Assembly: GCA_003219675.1 (NCBI GenBank)
Contig: QHPW01000463.1
Location: 1-7,618, forward strand
Source: Verrucomicrobiota bacterium
GTDB taxonomy: Bacteria; Verrucomicrobiota; Verrucomicrobiia; Limisphaerales; AV2
DNA: 7,618 nucleotides
Direction: 5' to 3'
Each line of letters begins with the position of its first letter. Position 1 is the first letter of the stretch. Below, in pieces: positions 1-5,203 of this stretch. The position numbers and the translations under genes were made by a program. The notes below the pieces were generated by a model. That model made no database searches and was not told where the DNA came from. It was given only the letters and a program-made list of their open reading frames with translations.

Positions 1-3
1 GAC

Positions 4-87
4 GGCTAACGAATAGCGCGGCGGAATCCCCATTCGGCATCGAGCGGAAGCGCGGGACGGCCGTTCGTCTCCAGCGTTCTGTTAACC
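4..87 (-). other. attC-like recombination site of the 82-399 cassette
   Basis: On the minus strand the site begins with GGTTAAC (81-87), which contains the TAA stop of the 82-399 gene, and ends with GTTAGCC (4-10). The two ends are near-complementary, and the inner arms (AGAACGCTGG against GAATAGCGCGG) pair imperfectly, as attC L boxes do. Both core boxes deviate from consensus at one position. The right end, GCGCTATTCGTTAGCC, resembles that of the site at 2577-2671. Confidence 0.6.
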
Positions 88-399
88 GGCATGGTGGGTC
101 TCGAGGTTGCGCTCGTAGCGGGCATCGCGAATCCACGCAACCACAGCCGCAATGCTGAACACGCTATTGAGCTCGATCAAGAAAATGAACCAATAATAAA
201 AGTGCCCGAGCTCAATAAAAATGGAACAGCACGCTACGGCCGCATAGGAGACGACCTGAGCGAGGAAAACAAATCCGAGAGACTTCCCTCGCGCTTTCTT
301 GCGGCGGAGCCAGCGGCGGATTGGCCAAGCGAGCAAACCGCTGCCGTAGACCAAAATACCCAGAGGGACTAGGAGGATTGTAATGAGTATCTCGCTCAT
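82..399 (-). CDS. Small three-helix membrane protein, cassette-borne, function unknown
   Basis: This 105-residue protein is almost entirely membrane-spanning. Hydrophobic segments run at about residues 3-26, 41-61 and 66-90. A strongly basic loop (RRWLRRKKARGK, 28-39) lies between helices 1 and 2 and should be cytoplasmic by the positive-inside rule, leaving the short C-terminal tail outside. I recognise no family. The ATG at 399 lies 8 bases after the preceding attC core, and no Shine-Dalgarno sequence is visible. The stop TAA is embedded in the next attC core. This geometry, more than the protein, supports it as a real cassette gene. Two conserved-looking cysteines (57, 58) and acidic residues inside helices 2-3 (E63, E76) are unusual for a simple anchor. 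The opposite-strand ORF over the same bases is judged a shadow. Confidence 0.7.
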   Translation of the reverse strand: MSEILITILLVPLGILVYGSGLLAWPIRRWLRRKKARGKSLGFVFLAQVVSYAAVACCSIFIELGHFYYWFIFLIELNSVFSIAAVVAWIRDARYERNLETHHAG

Positions 400-407
400 G
401 GCGCCGC

Positions 408-468
408 GCTTAACGCCGCGGATGAGCTACCACGTCGGACTCGCCAATCGGCTTCCGGTTTGTTAGGC
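408..468 (-). other. attC site of the 510-641 cassette
   Basis: This is one of the two clearest sites in the window. The minus strand starts with GCCTAAC (462-468) and ends with GTTAAGC (408-414), both matching the RYYYAAC/GTTRRRY consensus. Inside, CCGGAAGC pairs with GCTCATCCGCGG, leaving extrahelical bases, which is typical of attC L arms. At 61 bp it is close to the shortest natural attC length. Confidence 0.85.
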
Positions 469-509
469 ATCATCGGTTTCAAATCAGGTCTTCCAAGAGT
501 CATGCATCA

Positions 510-641
510 TCACTTGGCATCCGACAACGCCAGAGCTAAAGCGCACATAAACTTGGGATGGTCCTTGTCGGATGCCAATCGGCTGCGTGCCTGAAGCTTC
601 TCTGCGTTGGCGGTGAATATCTCAGCCCGTGGTTTTTGCAT
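510..641 (-). CDS. Possible 43-residue cassette ORF, function unknown
   Basis: A short minus-strand reading frame, ATG at 639-641 to TGA at 510-512, encodes 43 residues beginning MQKPRAEIFTANAEKL and ending LALALSDAK. It sits between two attC-like repeats, where a cassette gene is expected, starting about 25 bases after the upstream repeat ends. A weak ACGGA lies a few bases before the ATG. The predicted peptide is an alternating charged and hydrophobic helix with no membrane segment or known motif. I recognise no family. It could also be chance in a cassette without a functional gene, because the ORF is short and 40 bases remain between its stop and the next core. Nothing else on this strand competes for the space. 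Confidence 0.4.
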   Translation of the reverse strand: MQKPRAEIFTANAEKLQARSRLASDKDHPKFMCALALALSDAK

Positions 642-665
642 GTTTCCGTTGTGTCCGCAAGGTAG

Positions 666-745
666 CACGAACGCACCGGCTCAGCCACCCCGCGCCACTG
701 ACATCTGGCATGCAGCCGAGACGCTATCGCTGCAACCGGTTAGGC
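666..745 (-). other. attC-like site of the 740-1237 cassette
   Basis: The minus strand begins with a perfect GCCTAAC (739-745), whose TAA is the stop codon of the upstream gene. The inner arms AACCGGTTGCAGC and GCTGAGCCGGTGCGTT pair well. The far core is degenerate (GTTCGTG, 666-672), so the exact boundary is uncertain and the site may be decayed. Confidence 0.6.
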
Positions 746-1237
746 CGGCTCATGTGCCTCCAGTCTCGAAACAACATAGTCAATATCTCTACTGAACCAA
801 GGATGTAAACCAGCAGCGGAATACTCACGCAAAAAGGCACCAATCGTCTCTCTCTGCCGCTGGCTGAAAATCGACCAACGCTCCGCACAATACTGCTGCA
901 TAACGGCATCCGCATCCGGCTTGGCGGGCGAAAACTGGGCCGCAATGAAATGCGGAATCATGTCAGCCTCTCTCCAATGTCCCAAGCTCTGGAGCATGAA
1001 CGCTGGAAGAAAATAATGAAATGCCTCCGGCGTGAACATTGTGATGGCTGAATGATGCTCTCGCAACTGTTCAAGTGTGTGGTCTCGCCAAGTCGTGCCG
1101 CGAAAATATGCCGCGATTTCATCGCACTCCAAGCAATCCTCGTGGGTGCATCGCGTGACGTTGTCGTCTCCAGGATACGGAACGTCTGCGAAAGCCGATT
1201 CGATGGACTCACGAATAGTCATAACGAAAAGCAGCAT
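740..1237 (-). CDS. DUF6714-like protein in an integron cassette
   Basis: This 165-residue soluble protein has an N-terminal FADVPYPGDDN stretch (residues 16-26), a cysteine cluster C30-x4-C35-x2-C38 with acidic neighbours, and a central FTPEAFHYFLPAFML segment (68-82). That layout matches what I know as DUF6714, a family without an assigned function. The C-terminal half is helical (RQRETIGAFLREYS). There is no signal peptide or transmembrane helix, so it should be cytoplasmic. The cysteine cluster could bind metal, but with three Cys and a possible His32 this is speculative. The first ATG lies in the degenerate upstream attC core. A second ATG at 1222 (MTIRESIESAF) is equally plausible and would give 160 residues, and neither has a clear ribosome binding site. 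The stop TAA is inside the downstream core. Confidence 0.75.
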   Translation of the reverse strand: MLLFVMTIRESIESAFADVPYPGDDNVTRCTHEDCLECDEIAAYFRGTTWRDHTLEQLREHHSAITMFTPEAFHYFLPAFMLQSLGHWREADMIPHFIAAQFSPAKPDADAVMQQYCAERWSIFSQRQRETIGAFLREYSAAGLHPWFSRDIDYVVSRLEAHEPA

Positions 1238-1315
1238 AAGGCCCCAGCGACCCGGCCCGCGAGGGGCACGCTTGCGACCAGAGCGCGATGGCCGGGCTGC
1301 AGCGCATGGTTGACC
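1234..1315 (-). other. Degenerate attC-like site of the 1331-2557 cassette
   Basis: The minus strand carries GGTCAAC (1309-1315) as first core and a poor CTTATGC (1234-1240) as second. The strongest evidence is the inner stem: cccggcc at 1251-1257 pairs perfectly with ggccggg at 1290-1296, flanked by further partial pairing (cagcga against ctgcagcg). The position, between the stop of one cassette gene and the start of the next, agrees with attC. A match to GTTRRRY, GTTGAGT, also lies just after the stop codon (complement at 1317-1323), so the boundary is uncertain. Confidence 0.5.
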
Positions 1316-1330
1316 GCACTCAACGAATGA

Positions 1331-2557
1331 CTAGGACCACCACTCAGCATGCTCAACCGCGATGAGGCAATTGTGCTCGTCGCTCCAATTTACGACCGAC
1401 ATGCGCCTGTCCTGCGATATCACAACGGCAACGCAGGTATTATGCGCTGACACAAACCTTGCAGCAGACTGGTGACGCGTACCCCCGAAGTCCTCGAGAT
1501 GACATGGTCTGAGTTCCTGAAGGCCAGGCGCCGGGTCAAGCCTGCACAACATTGGCACGCCTCGGTCGCGCGTCCTTATTTTCGCACCGAAGCCTAGGAC
1601 CTTCAGGTCATGGGTTATAACTATAGCGCCATCGCAATTAGCCAGTGGACCAATGTGTTGAACAGCTTCACGCGGCTGCCACGGCCGGCCGGTGAGCGAC
1701 AAGGTGGCCGCCATCTTGTCCTCGTCGCTCAAATTCGACGACCATATGCGGGCGACCGTTTCGCTACGGCTTTGATTAAACGGCAGATTCTGCCGAACCC
1801 ATTCTTGAGCAGTGTAATCTGGGGCAGAGAACTTGAATGCGAATGGGTCGATTGAACCAAGCCATTCTCCTTCTGCGTCCGGGACAACCAGTATTGTCCC
1901 ACCGTGGCCCTGATCGACGATCATCGTCGCCAAGACACCCAAGACAATACATTCGTGCCATGCTTGATGCAATGCAACGATGTCCTCATTCGGCAATCTC
2001 TTTCGCAGCGCCCTTTGGAGATAATGAGCCAGAGCAACGCGCCCGCCACTCTCGATGAGAAACACGGAGCGTCCCGTAAACACAGCGAAAGGCCTGAACA
2101 CATCAATGTCGACGCGAACGATGCCAGGAGCGGCTACTTCCGCCGTGATGCCATCGATGCCGCCGCCAGGCGAGGAGTTGCTGAGTCCCCAGATCTTCAG
2201 GCCGTCAGCTTCTGGTGAAACGAGCAAACTGCGATAAGTCGGCACGACCTGTGCGAGCTTGGCAACCTGTGCCTCATCATAGTCGACTGGCGAAGCAAGT
2301 GCGAAAGCATTGGGGACTAGATGGCGCGGCGTAAGGGCAATGCGCACGCGTGTTGGACGCTCCTCATTGCTGCGTAGGCTGGCCCAGAACGCGACCCCAA
2401 TGAGTTCGCGGAGTTCCTCGAGGCGCGGAGTCCACGAACTCATGGGGGTTGGCAAAGGGATCGTTGCAAGATGTTCCAACTGGGCGTGAATGCGCCCTAT
2501 GGCATCTTCACTTGTGCTCAGCCAATCGAGGACGGAATCGCGAGTTGTCATGTCCAC
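1331..2557 (-). CDS. Diadenylate cyclase (DisA_N/DAC) domain protein with DACNV-like N-terminal domain
   Basis: This 408-residue protein is predicted to condense two ATP into c-di-AMP. The C-terminal part (about 195-390) carries DAC landmarks in order: GHGGTILVVP (217-226), matching the conserved glycine-rich first strand; CDGAIVI with the catalytic DGA (309-311); and GGTRHQSAARF (358-368), matching the ATP-binding GTRHR motif. The last position of RHR is Gln363 here. The N-terminal region (about 65-175), with LKIWGL and a PGIVRVD strand, resembles the putative DACNV sensor domain. No transmembrane helix is seen, so it is probably cytoplasmic, unlike CdaA. The listed start is GTG with AGGG seven bases upstream; an ATG two codons later (2551) is also possible. 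It occupies a cassette alone, with no adjacent receptor or hydrolase. Domain assignment is by motif, and activity is inferred. Confidence 0.8.
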   Translation of the reverse strand: MDMTTRDSVLDWLSTSEDAIGRIHAQLEHLATIPLPTPMSSWTPRLEELRELIGVAFWASLRSNEERPTRVRIALTPRHLVPNAFALASPVDYDEAQVAKLAQVVPTYRSLLVSPEADGLKIWGLSNSSPGGGIDGITAEVAAPGIVRVDIDVFRPFAVFTGRSVFLIESGGRVALAHYLQRALRKRLPNEDIVALHQAWHECIVLGVLATMIVDQGHGGTILVVPDAEGEWLGSIDPFAFKFSAPDYTAQEWVRQNLPFNQSRSETVARIWSSNLSDEDKMAATLSLTGRPWQPREAVQHIGPLANCDGAIVITHDLKVLGFGAKIRTRDRGVPMLCRLDPAPGLQELRPCHLEDFGGTRHQSAARFVSAHNTCVAVVISQDRRMSVVNWSDEHNCLIAVEHAEWWS

Positions 2558-2576
2558 GGCGTACCCTATTCGGGCG

Positions 2577-2671
2577 GCCTAACGAACTCAGCCACGCCGG
2601 GCCGATGACGTGACCCGCGAAAGCGGAACTGAGTGCGACATCCGGCATTGGCTGCGGTGATTTCGTTAGCC
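2577..2671 (-). other. attC site of the 2679-3062 cassette
   Basis: This is a clear 95-bp site. On the minus strand it starts GGCTAACGAA (2662-2671) and ends TTCGTTAGGC (2577-2586). The ends are complementary over ten bases with one mismatch, and the inner arms (ATCACC against GCTGAG with spacers) continue the imperfect stem. The long inner loop region is typical of larger attC sites. Confidence 0.85.
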
Positions 2672-2678
2672 TGCATCT

Positions 2679-3062
2679 TCATTGACTGACTCCATCAATA
2701 CTCTCAACGCGAAATGCCCGCAAGCGACCGTAATCGTACCAGCCTGTCATCGAAACACGGACCGTGTGGTTGGTGCGGGATCGCAGGCGCGCAACCAACT
2801 CGGGCGAGCCTGCCTTTACTCTGTCTCCTCGGCTCGTGGTGAGCTCAAGAGTGTGGTAATCCCCAACCTCGACAAGACGAAATGTCATCTGCTCATCAAG
2901 CCGTCTCTCAACTCCCGTATTGATGATGTGGACGATGAAAGCCGCGACGGATAACGCAACAAATAACCCGCCCCTCCAGCGACGCCAGCGGAAAAGAAAG
3001 AATGCAATCGCTCCCCAAACCAGAATCAGCGGAATCAGAATGGGAAGCGGGTTTACAGGCAT
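2679..3062 (-). CDS. Two-helix membrane protein with C-terminal soluble domain, cassette-borne
   Basis: In this 127-residue protein, two hydrophobic helices (about residues 6-24 and 31-49) flank a basic turn (RWRRWRGG, 25-32), placing the turn in the cytoplasm and both termini outside. The remaining 75 residues alternate beta-like strands and charged loops (FRLVEVGDYHTLELTT, HTVRVSMTGWYDYGRLRAF) and probably form a small extracytoplasmic beta domain. The pattern, with a G-D-x-H-T-L strand and a final strand reading R-x-x-S-I-D-G, suggests an OB or SH3-like barrel, but I recognise no family. The ATG at 3062 is 14 bases after the upstream attC core with no evident Shine-Dalgarno. The TGA stop lies 7 bases before the downstream core. 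It is a typical hypothetical cassette gene. Confidence 0.75.
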   Translation of the reverse strand: MPVNPLPILIPLILVWGAIAFFLFRWRRWRGGLFVALSVAAFIVHIINTGVERRLDEQMTFRLVEVGDYHTLELTTSRGDRVKAGSPELVARLRSRTNHTVRVSMTGWYDYGRLRAFRVESIDGVSQ

Positions 3063-3075
3063 GGGCTGTCGAACA

Positions 3076-3161
3076 GGCTAGACGAAAACGCTCAGCGCCG
3101 CCGAGGACTCCGGTTTGAAACCGAAACGGAACCGGCGCATTCGCTGCCGCAAAAGTTAGGC
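3076..3161 (-). other. attC-like site of the 3162-3512 cassette
   Basis: The minus strand begins with consensus GCCTAAC (3155-3161), directly abutting the TAG stop of the preceding gene. The arms GCGGCAGCG and CGCTGAGCG pair with an extrahelical base, as in attC L boxes. The second core is degenerate (GTCTAGCC, 3076-3083), with C for the second T. Confidence 0.65.
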
Positions 3162-3512
3162 CTACGGTTTAGCATCAGAATACCTCTCCAAAACTTTGAG
3201 CTGATACACAACAGCCACGGGTGGCTGCTGCGCGGCAATAATTCGCTGCAACTCTGACAGATTCTTTTCGGTCTCGACCGCGCCGACGACTAAAAAGCAA
3301 CCACCAGCCCCTGTCCCGACGCCAACGGTCACGTCGCGAAACTCTGGATTGGCATACACCGCGTTCGTGATCGCTGGCAGATGCTGACGAGCCAACTTCA
3401 TGCGTCGCTCCTGTCGGAACGAAGTGTCACCGAAATAAGCCCAGCACCCGAACGCGAGCAAAAGGCCGACCACGATCACCGCCGCAACACTGTTTGGAAT
3501 CTTTTTGTTCAC
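3162..3512 (-). CDS. Single-pass membrane-anchored small protein, first cassette gene
   Basis: This 116-residue protein starts with GTG. A short basic N terminus (NKK) precedes one hydrophobic helix (about residues 8-27), giving a signal anchor with the rest outside the cytoplasm. The outer part has a helix (QERRMKLARQHLPAITNAVYA, 34-54) and then alpha/beta segments with GVGTGAGGCFLVVGAV (64-79), a helix (KNLSELQRIIAAQ) and a closing strand VVYQLKVLE (101-109). The order strand-Gly turn-strand-helix-strand is reminiscent of BON-like domains, but this is only a shape resemblance. It is the promoter-proximal cassette: a TTGAAT/TATAAT promoter lies about 117 bases upstream of the start. No clear ribosome binding site precedes GTG; a Met at residue 38 would remove the anchor and is less likely. 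Confidence 0.7.
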   Translation of the reverse strand: MNKKIPNSVAAVIVVGLLLAFGCWAYFGDTSFRQERRMKLARQHLPAITNAVYANPEFRDVTVGVGTGAGGCFLVVGAVETEKNLSELQRIIAAQQPPVAVVYQLKVLERYSDAKP

Positions 3513-3537
3513 GTGGTGCGAAGTAGGCCTAAATTTT

Positions 3538-3654
3538 ATTCAACAACCGCCGGTTCGTTTTATTGAAGCCGGCCTTTCGACCAAATCGGAAAGTCCCAAC
3601 TTGTTCATAATCAACCAAACCTGCCTCCATTATACGACGGCCGGTTCGTTGATT
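3538..3654 (-). other. Imperfect inverted repeat at array edge, possible attI-like or long attC site
   Basis: The ends 3538-3553 and 3639-3654 are complementary with one bulge and few mismatches. On the minus strand they read AATCAACGAACCGGCC and, at the far end, GGCGGTTGTTGAAT. GTTGAAT fits the GTTRRRY core; AATCAAC deviates at one position. Further internal pairing exists (CTTTCCGA against TCGAAAG), and CGAACCGGC occurs twice as a direct repeat. A second core-like TTTAGGC lies at 3527-3533, nearer the first cassette gene. The site could be a long attC or the attachment edge of the array; I cannot decide from sequence alone. Confidence 0.4.
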
Positions 3655-3657
3655 CAA
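3629..3657 (-). promoter_or_regulatory. Sigma70-type promoter facing into the cassette array
   Basis: On the minus strand a consensus -10 box TATAAT (3629-3634) lies exactly 17 bases downstream of TTGAAT (3652-3657), a four-of-six match to the -35 consensus. It reads toward 3162-3512 and the remaining cassettes, all on the same strand. It is the best promoter match I found here and lies where a cassette promoter (Pc-like) would be useful. The transcript leader could encode a 33-residue ORF starting at the ATG just downstream of the -10; no strong case for translation is seen. Confidence 0.6.
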
Positions 3658-3720
3658 TCCAGTCTTCTAGCCCGATCCGTGGGTGAAGCCAATTGAAGTC
3701 TGCACTGGCGCGCCGCCGGC

Positions 3721-4833
3721 TTACTTCCCATCGCCACCGGCGTATTCGGACAGAACACGTACCAGGTTCCCAAGCTGTTCCGGGCTGTGCTCGCTCGAAA
3801 TCGCGAATCGGAAATAACCGCTGGCGGCGCCGCCCGGATAACGAATGAAACTGGGGTAGATTTGCCGCGCGAGCAATGGCTTCGTTAGTCGCGCGACATC
3901 CCTCGCCCGCCGCGGAACCACGGAAATAATCGGACTCGGCGTGTCGGCAATGGTTAATCCTGTTCGGCACAGTTCGCCTTTGACATAGCGAACGTTGCGT
4001 TCCAAACGCCGGCGCAGAGATTTGTCCGCGCTCATGATTTGCACCGCTCGCAACACGGCGTTCGCCAGCGGCAACGGCGGCGGGGTGTTGCCCCCGAATA
4101 GAGGGCTTCTCTCGCGAATGCGATTGCAGAGCGTCCGCGAACCGAGCACCGCGCCGCCATAGACGCCGAACGCTTTGCCCAGCGAGATGGTCTGAATGAT
4201 GCAGGGCGAACGCACTCCCAGTTGCTCGCCGGTTCCTTTGCCTGTTTTCCCCAGCGTCCCTGCCGCATGCGCATCATCCAGCAGAATCACCGCGTCGCGC
4301 GGCAACGCGCTCAGATAATCGCCGATCGGCGCAAGCTGCCCGTCGTGCGAAAACATGCCGTCGGTCAACAGCACAGGCCGTGATTGTTGACCGATTCTTC
4401 GGACGATCCGACTGACAGCGACCGCATCGCGATACGGAAACCGGATGATCGGACAGTCGAAGAAAACGGCGGCGTCAACCAGGCTCGCGTGCGCCTTTTC
4501 ATCGAGCAACACGTGGGAGAATGTTCCGGCGAGCGTCTGCGCCACGACGAGATTGGTCGCGTATCCATTGGAGAGCGAAACAGCGGCGGGCGCATCAAAA
4601 AAACCGGCCAGCTTTTCCTCCAGCTTCTCATACAGCGGATGATTGCCGGTCGTCTTGCGCGAAGCGGCAACGGTCAGTCCGTATTTTTTCAGGCCGGACT
4701 GTATCGCCACCAGGACCGCCGGATGGCTCGACAGCCGGAAATAATCGCATCCGCCGAAGTAAGTCAGCTTTCGGTTCCGATACAACACATAAGTGCGGTC
4801 AACCTGTTGGAGAGGTGGCGCCTGTGATTTCAT
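3721..4833 (-). CDS. PLP-dependent alpha-oxoamine synthase family (BioF/KBL-like)
   Basis: This 370-residue fold-type I PLP enzyme is predicted to condense an amino acid with an acyl thioester and release CO2, as 8-amino-7-oxononanoate synthase or 2-amino-3-ketobutyrate ligase do. Landmarks in order: FGGCDYFRLSSHP (26-38, the usual NDYLGL region); the substrate loop ASRKTTGNHPLYEKLEEKLA (57-76); DEKAHASLVDAA with the ring-stacking His115; TDGMFSHDGQLAPI (157-170); DDAHAAGTLG with Asp186 and His189; and TISLGKAFGVYGG with Schiff-base Lys220. All PLP-binding residues are present. It is slightly shorter than typical BioF or KBL (about 385-400), mostly at the N terminus. No other biotin genes or tdh are adjacent, so the substrate is unassigned. 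The ATG at 4833 lacks an obvious ribosome binding site. It shares the strand of the cassettes but looks chromosomal. Confidence 0.88.
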   Translation of the reverse strand: MKSQAPPLQQVDRTYVLYRNRKLTYFGGCDYFRLSSHPAVLVAIQSGLKKYGLTVAASRKTTGNHPLYEKLEEKLAGFFDAPAAVSLSNGYATNLVVAQTLAGTFSHVLLDEKAHASLVDAAVFFDCPIIRFPYRDAVAVSRIVRRIGQQSRPVLLTDGMFSHDGQLAPIGDYLSALPRDAVILLDDAHAAGTLGKTGKGTGEQLGVRSPCIIQTISLGKAFGVYGGAVLGSRTLCNRIRERSPLFGGNTPPPLPLANAVLRAVQIMSADKSLRRRLERNVRYVKGELCRTGLTIADTPSPIISVVPRRARDVARLTKPLLARQIYPSFIRYPGGAASGYFRFAISSEHSPEQLGNLVRVLSEYAGGDGK

Positions 4834-5203
4834 GACTGCAGATCATACTAAAAGCAACCGGCCCGACCGGGCACGGAGAATTATTGACGCGGAGACGGCC
4901 GGTCATGAACAGCTGGTATTTGCCCTGCCGCTACTGCTACAATAGAGCCGTGTTTTCACAATACTTTCATAGATTCCTCTGCGCTCTTCGCGTCTCGGCG
5001 GTTTCATTTTCCACCGCGGAGGCGCGAAGACCGCAGAGAGGATTTTGCGGTCGGAGCGTTCTCTGAACGGGTAACCAAGAAGAACCCGTCCCTAAAAACT
5101 CTCATGAATTGACGCGGAAACGGTCGCGGTTGAGGTTTGCCTTCGGTCCCTGGTCGTGGATAAATCACCTCCGCACCGAACCCGCAAACAATGAACCGGT
5201 TTT
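4834..5203. other. 370-base intergenic region between divergent genes
   Basis: This spacer separates the oxoamine synthase (leftward) from galM (rightward) and should hold promoters for both. Besides the palindrome listed separately, it contains TGCTACAAT (an extended -10-like motif around 4936-4944, plus strand) and a weak pair TTGCCT (5137-5142) and GATAAA (5159-5164) with a 16-base spacer, 40 bases before galM. It also holds a small inverted repeat acgggt/acccgt (5067-5072 and 5084-5089), and a 19-base near-direct repeat starting ATTGACGCGG (4883-4901 and 5108-5126). None of these is strong enough to name a specific regulator. I see no gene in it. Confidence 0.45.
4976..5041. repeat. REP-like long palindrome (CCTCTGCG type)
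   Basis: Two arms of about 27-29 bases, CCTCTGCGCTCTTCGCG... at the left and its imperfect complement ending GACCGCAGAGAGG at the right, surround a loop of about ten bases. The arms differ by a two-base insertion and a few mismatches. Similar CTCTGCG/CTTCGCG/CCGCGGT palindromes occur dispersed in intergenic DNA of several environmental phyla, so I infer a dispersed repeat family. There is no T-run after the stem, so it is not a simple terminator. Confidence 0.7.

Larger units (their letters stand above)
4..3657 (-). mobile_element. Integron gene-cassette array (attC cluster, no integrase seen)
   Basis: Six minus-strand genes (43, 105, 116, 127, 165 and 408 residues) alternate with six imperfect inverted repeats bounded by RYYYAAC-like and GTTRRRY-like cores, plus a seventh longer repeat at the upstream edge. 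Stops fall inside the core (82-399, 740-1237), abut it (3162-3512) or lie within about 20 bases of it. Starts follow the preceding core by 8 to about 35 bases. This one-gene-one-attC layout with a uniform strand is the hallmark of integron cassettes. Several repeats share GCTGAG in the inner arm (complement at 680-685, 2587-2592 and 3091-3096), suggesting one attC family as in sedentary chromosomal integrons. No tyrosine recombinase is encoded here, and the array probably continues beyond position 1. Identification rests on reading the repeats by eye, not on a covariance model. Confidence 0.75.

Noticed and set aside
607..795. Plus-strand ORF across the attC-like site at 666-745
   Set aside because: It overlaps the inverted repeat, has no domain signal, and all cassette genes run on the other strand.
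1904..2218. Plus-strand frames opposite the diadenylate cyclase gene
   Set aside because: The minus frame carries the DAC motifs and spans the whole cassette; the plus frames have no domain features.
3611..3970. 119-codon minus-strand frame overlapping the 3' end of the oxoamine synthase
   Set aside because: It is in another frame of the synthase C terminus, and the protein is low-complexity and arginine-rich. The synthase frame carries clear family sequence there.
4861..4872. Short hairpin gcccg/cgggc as a terminator
   Set aside because: The loop would be only two to four bases, no T-run follows in either direction, and no gene ends there.
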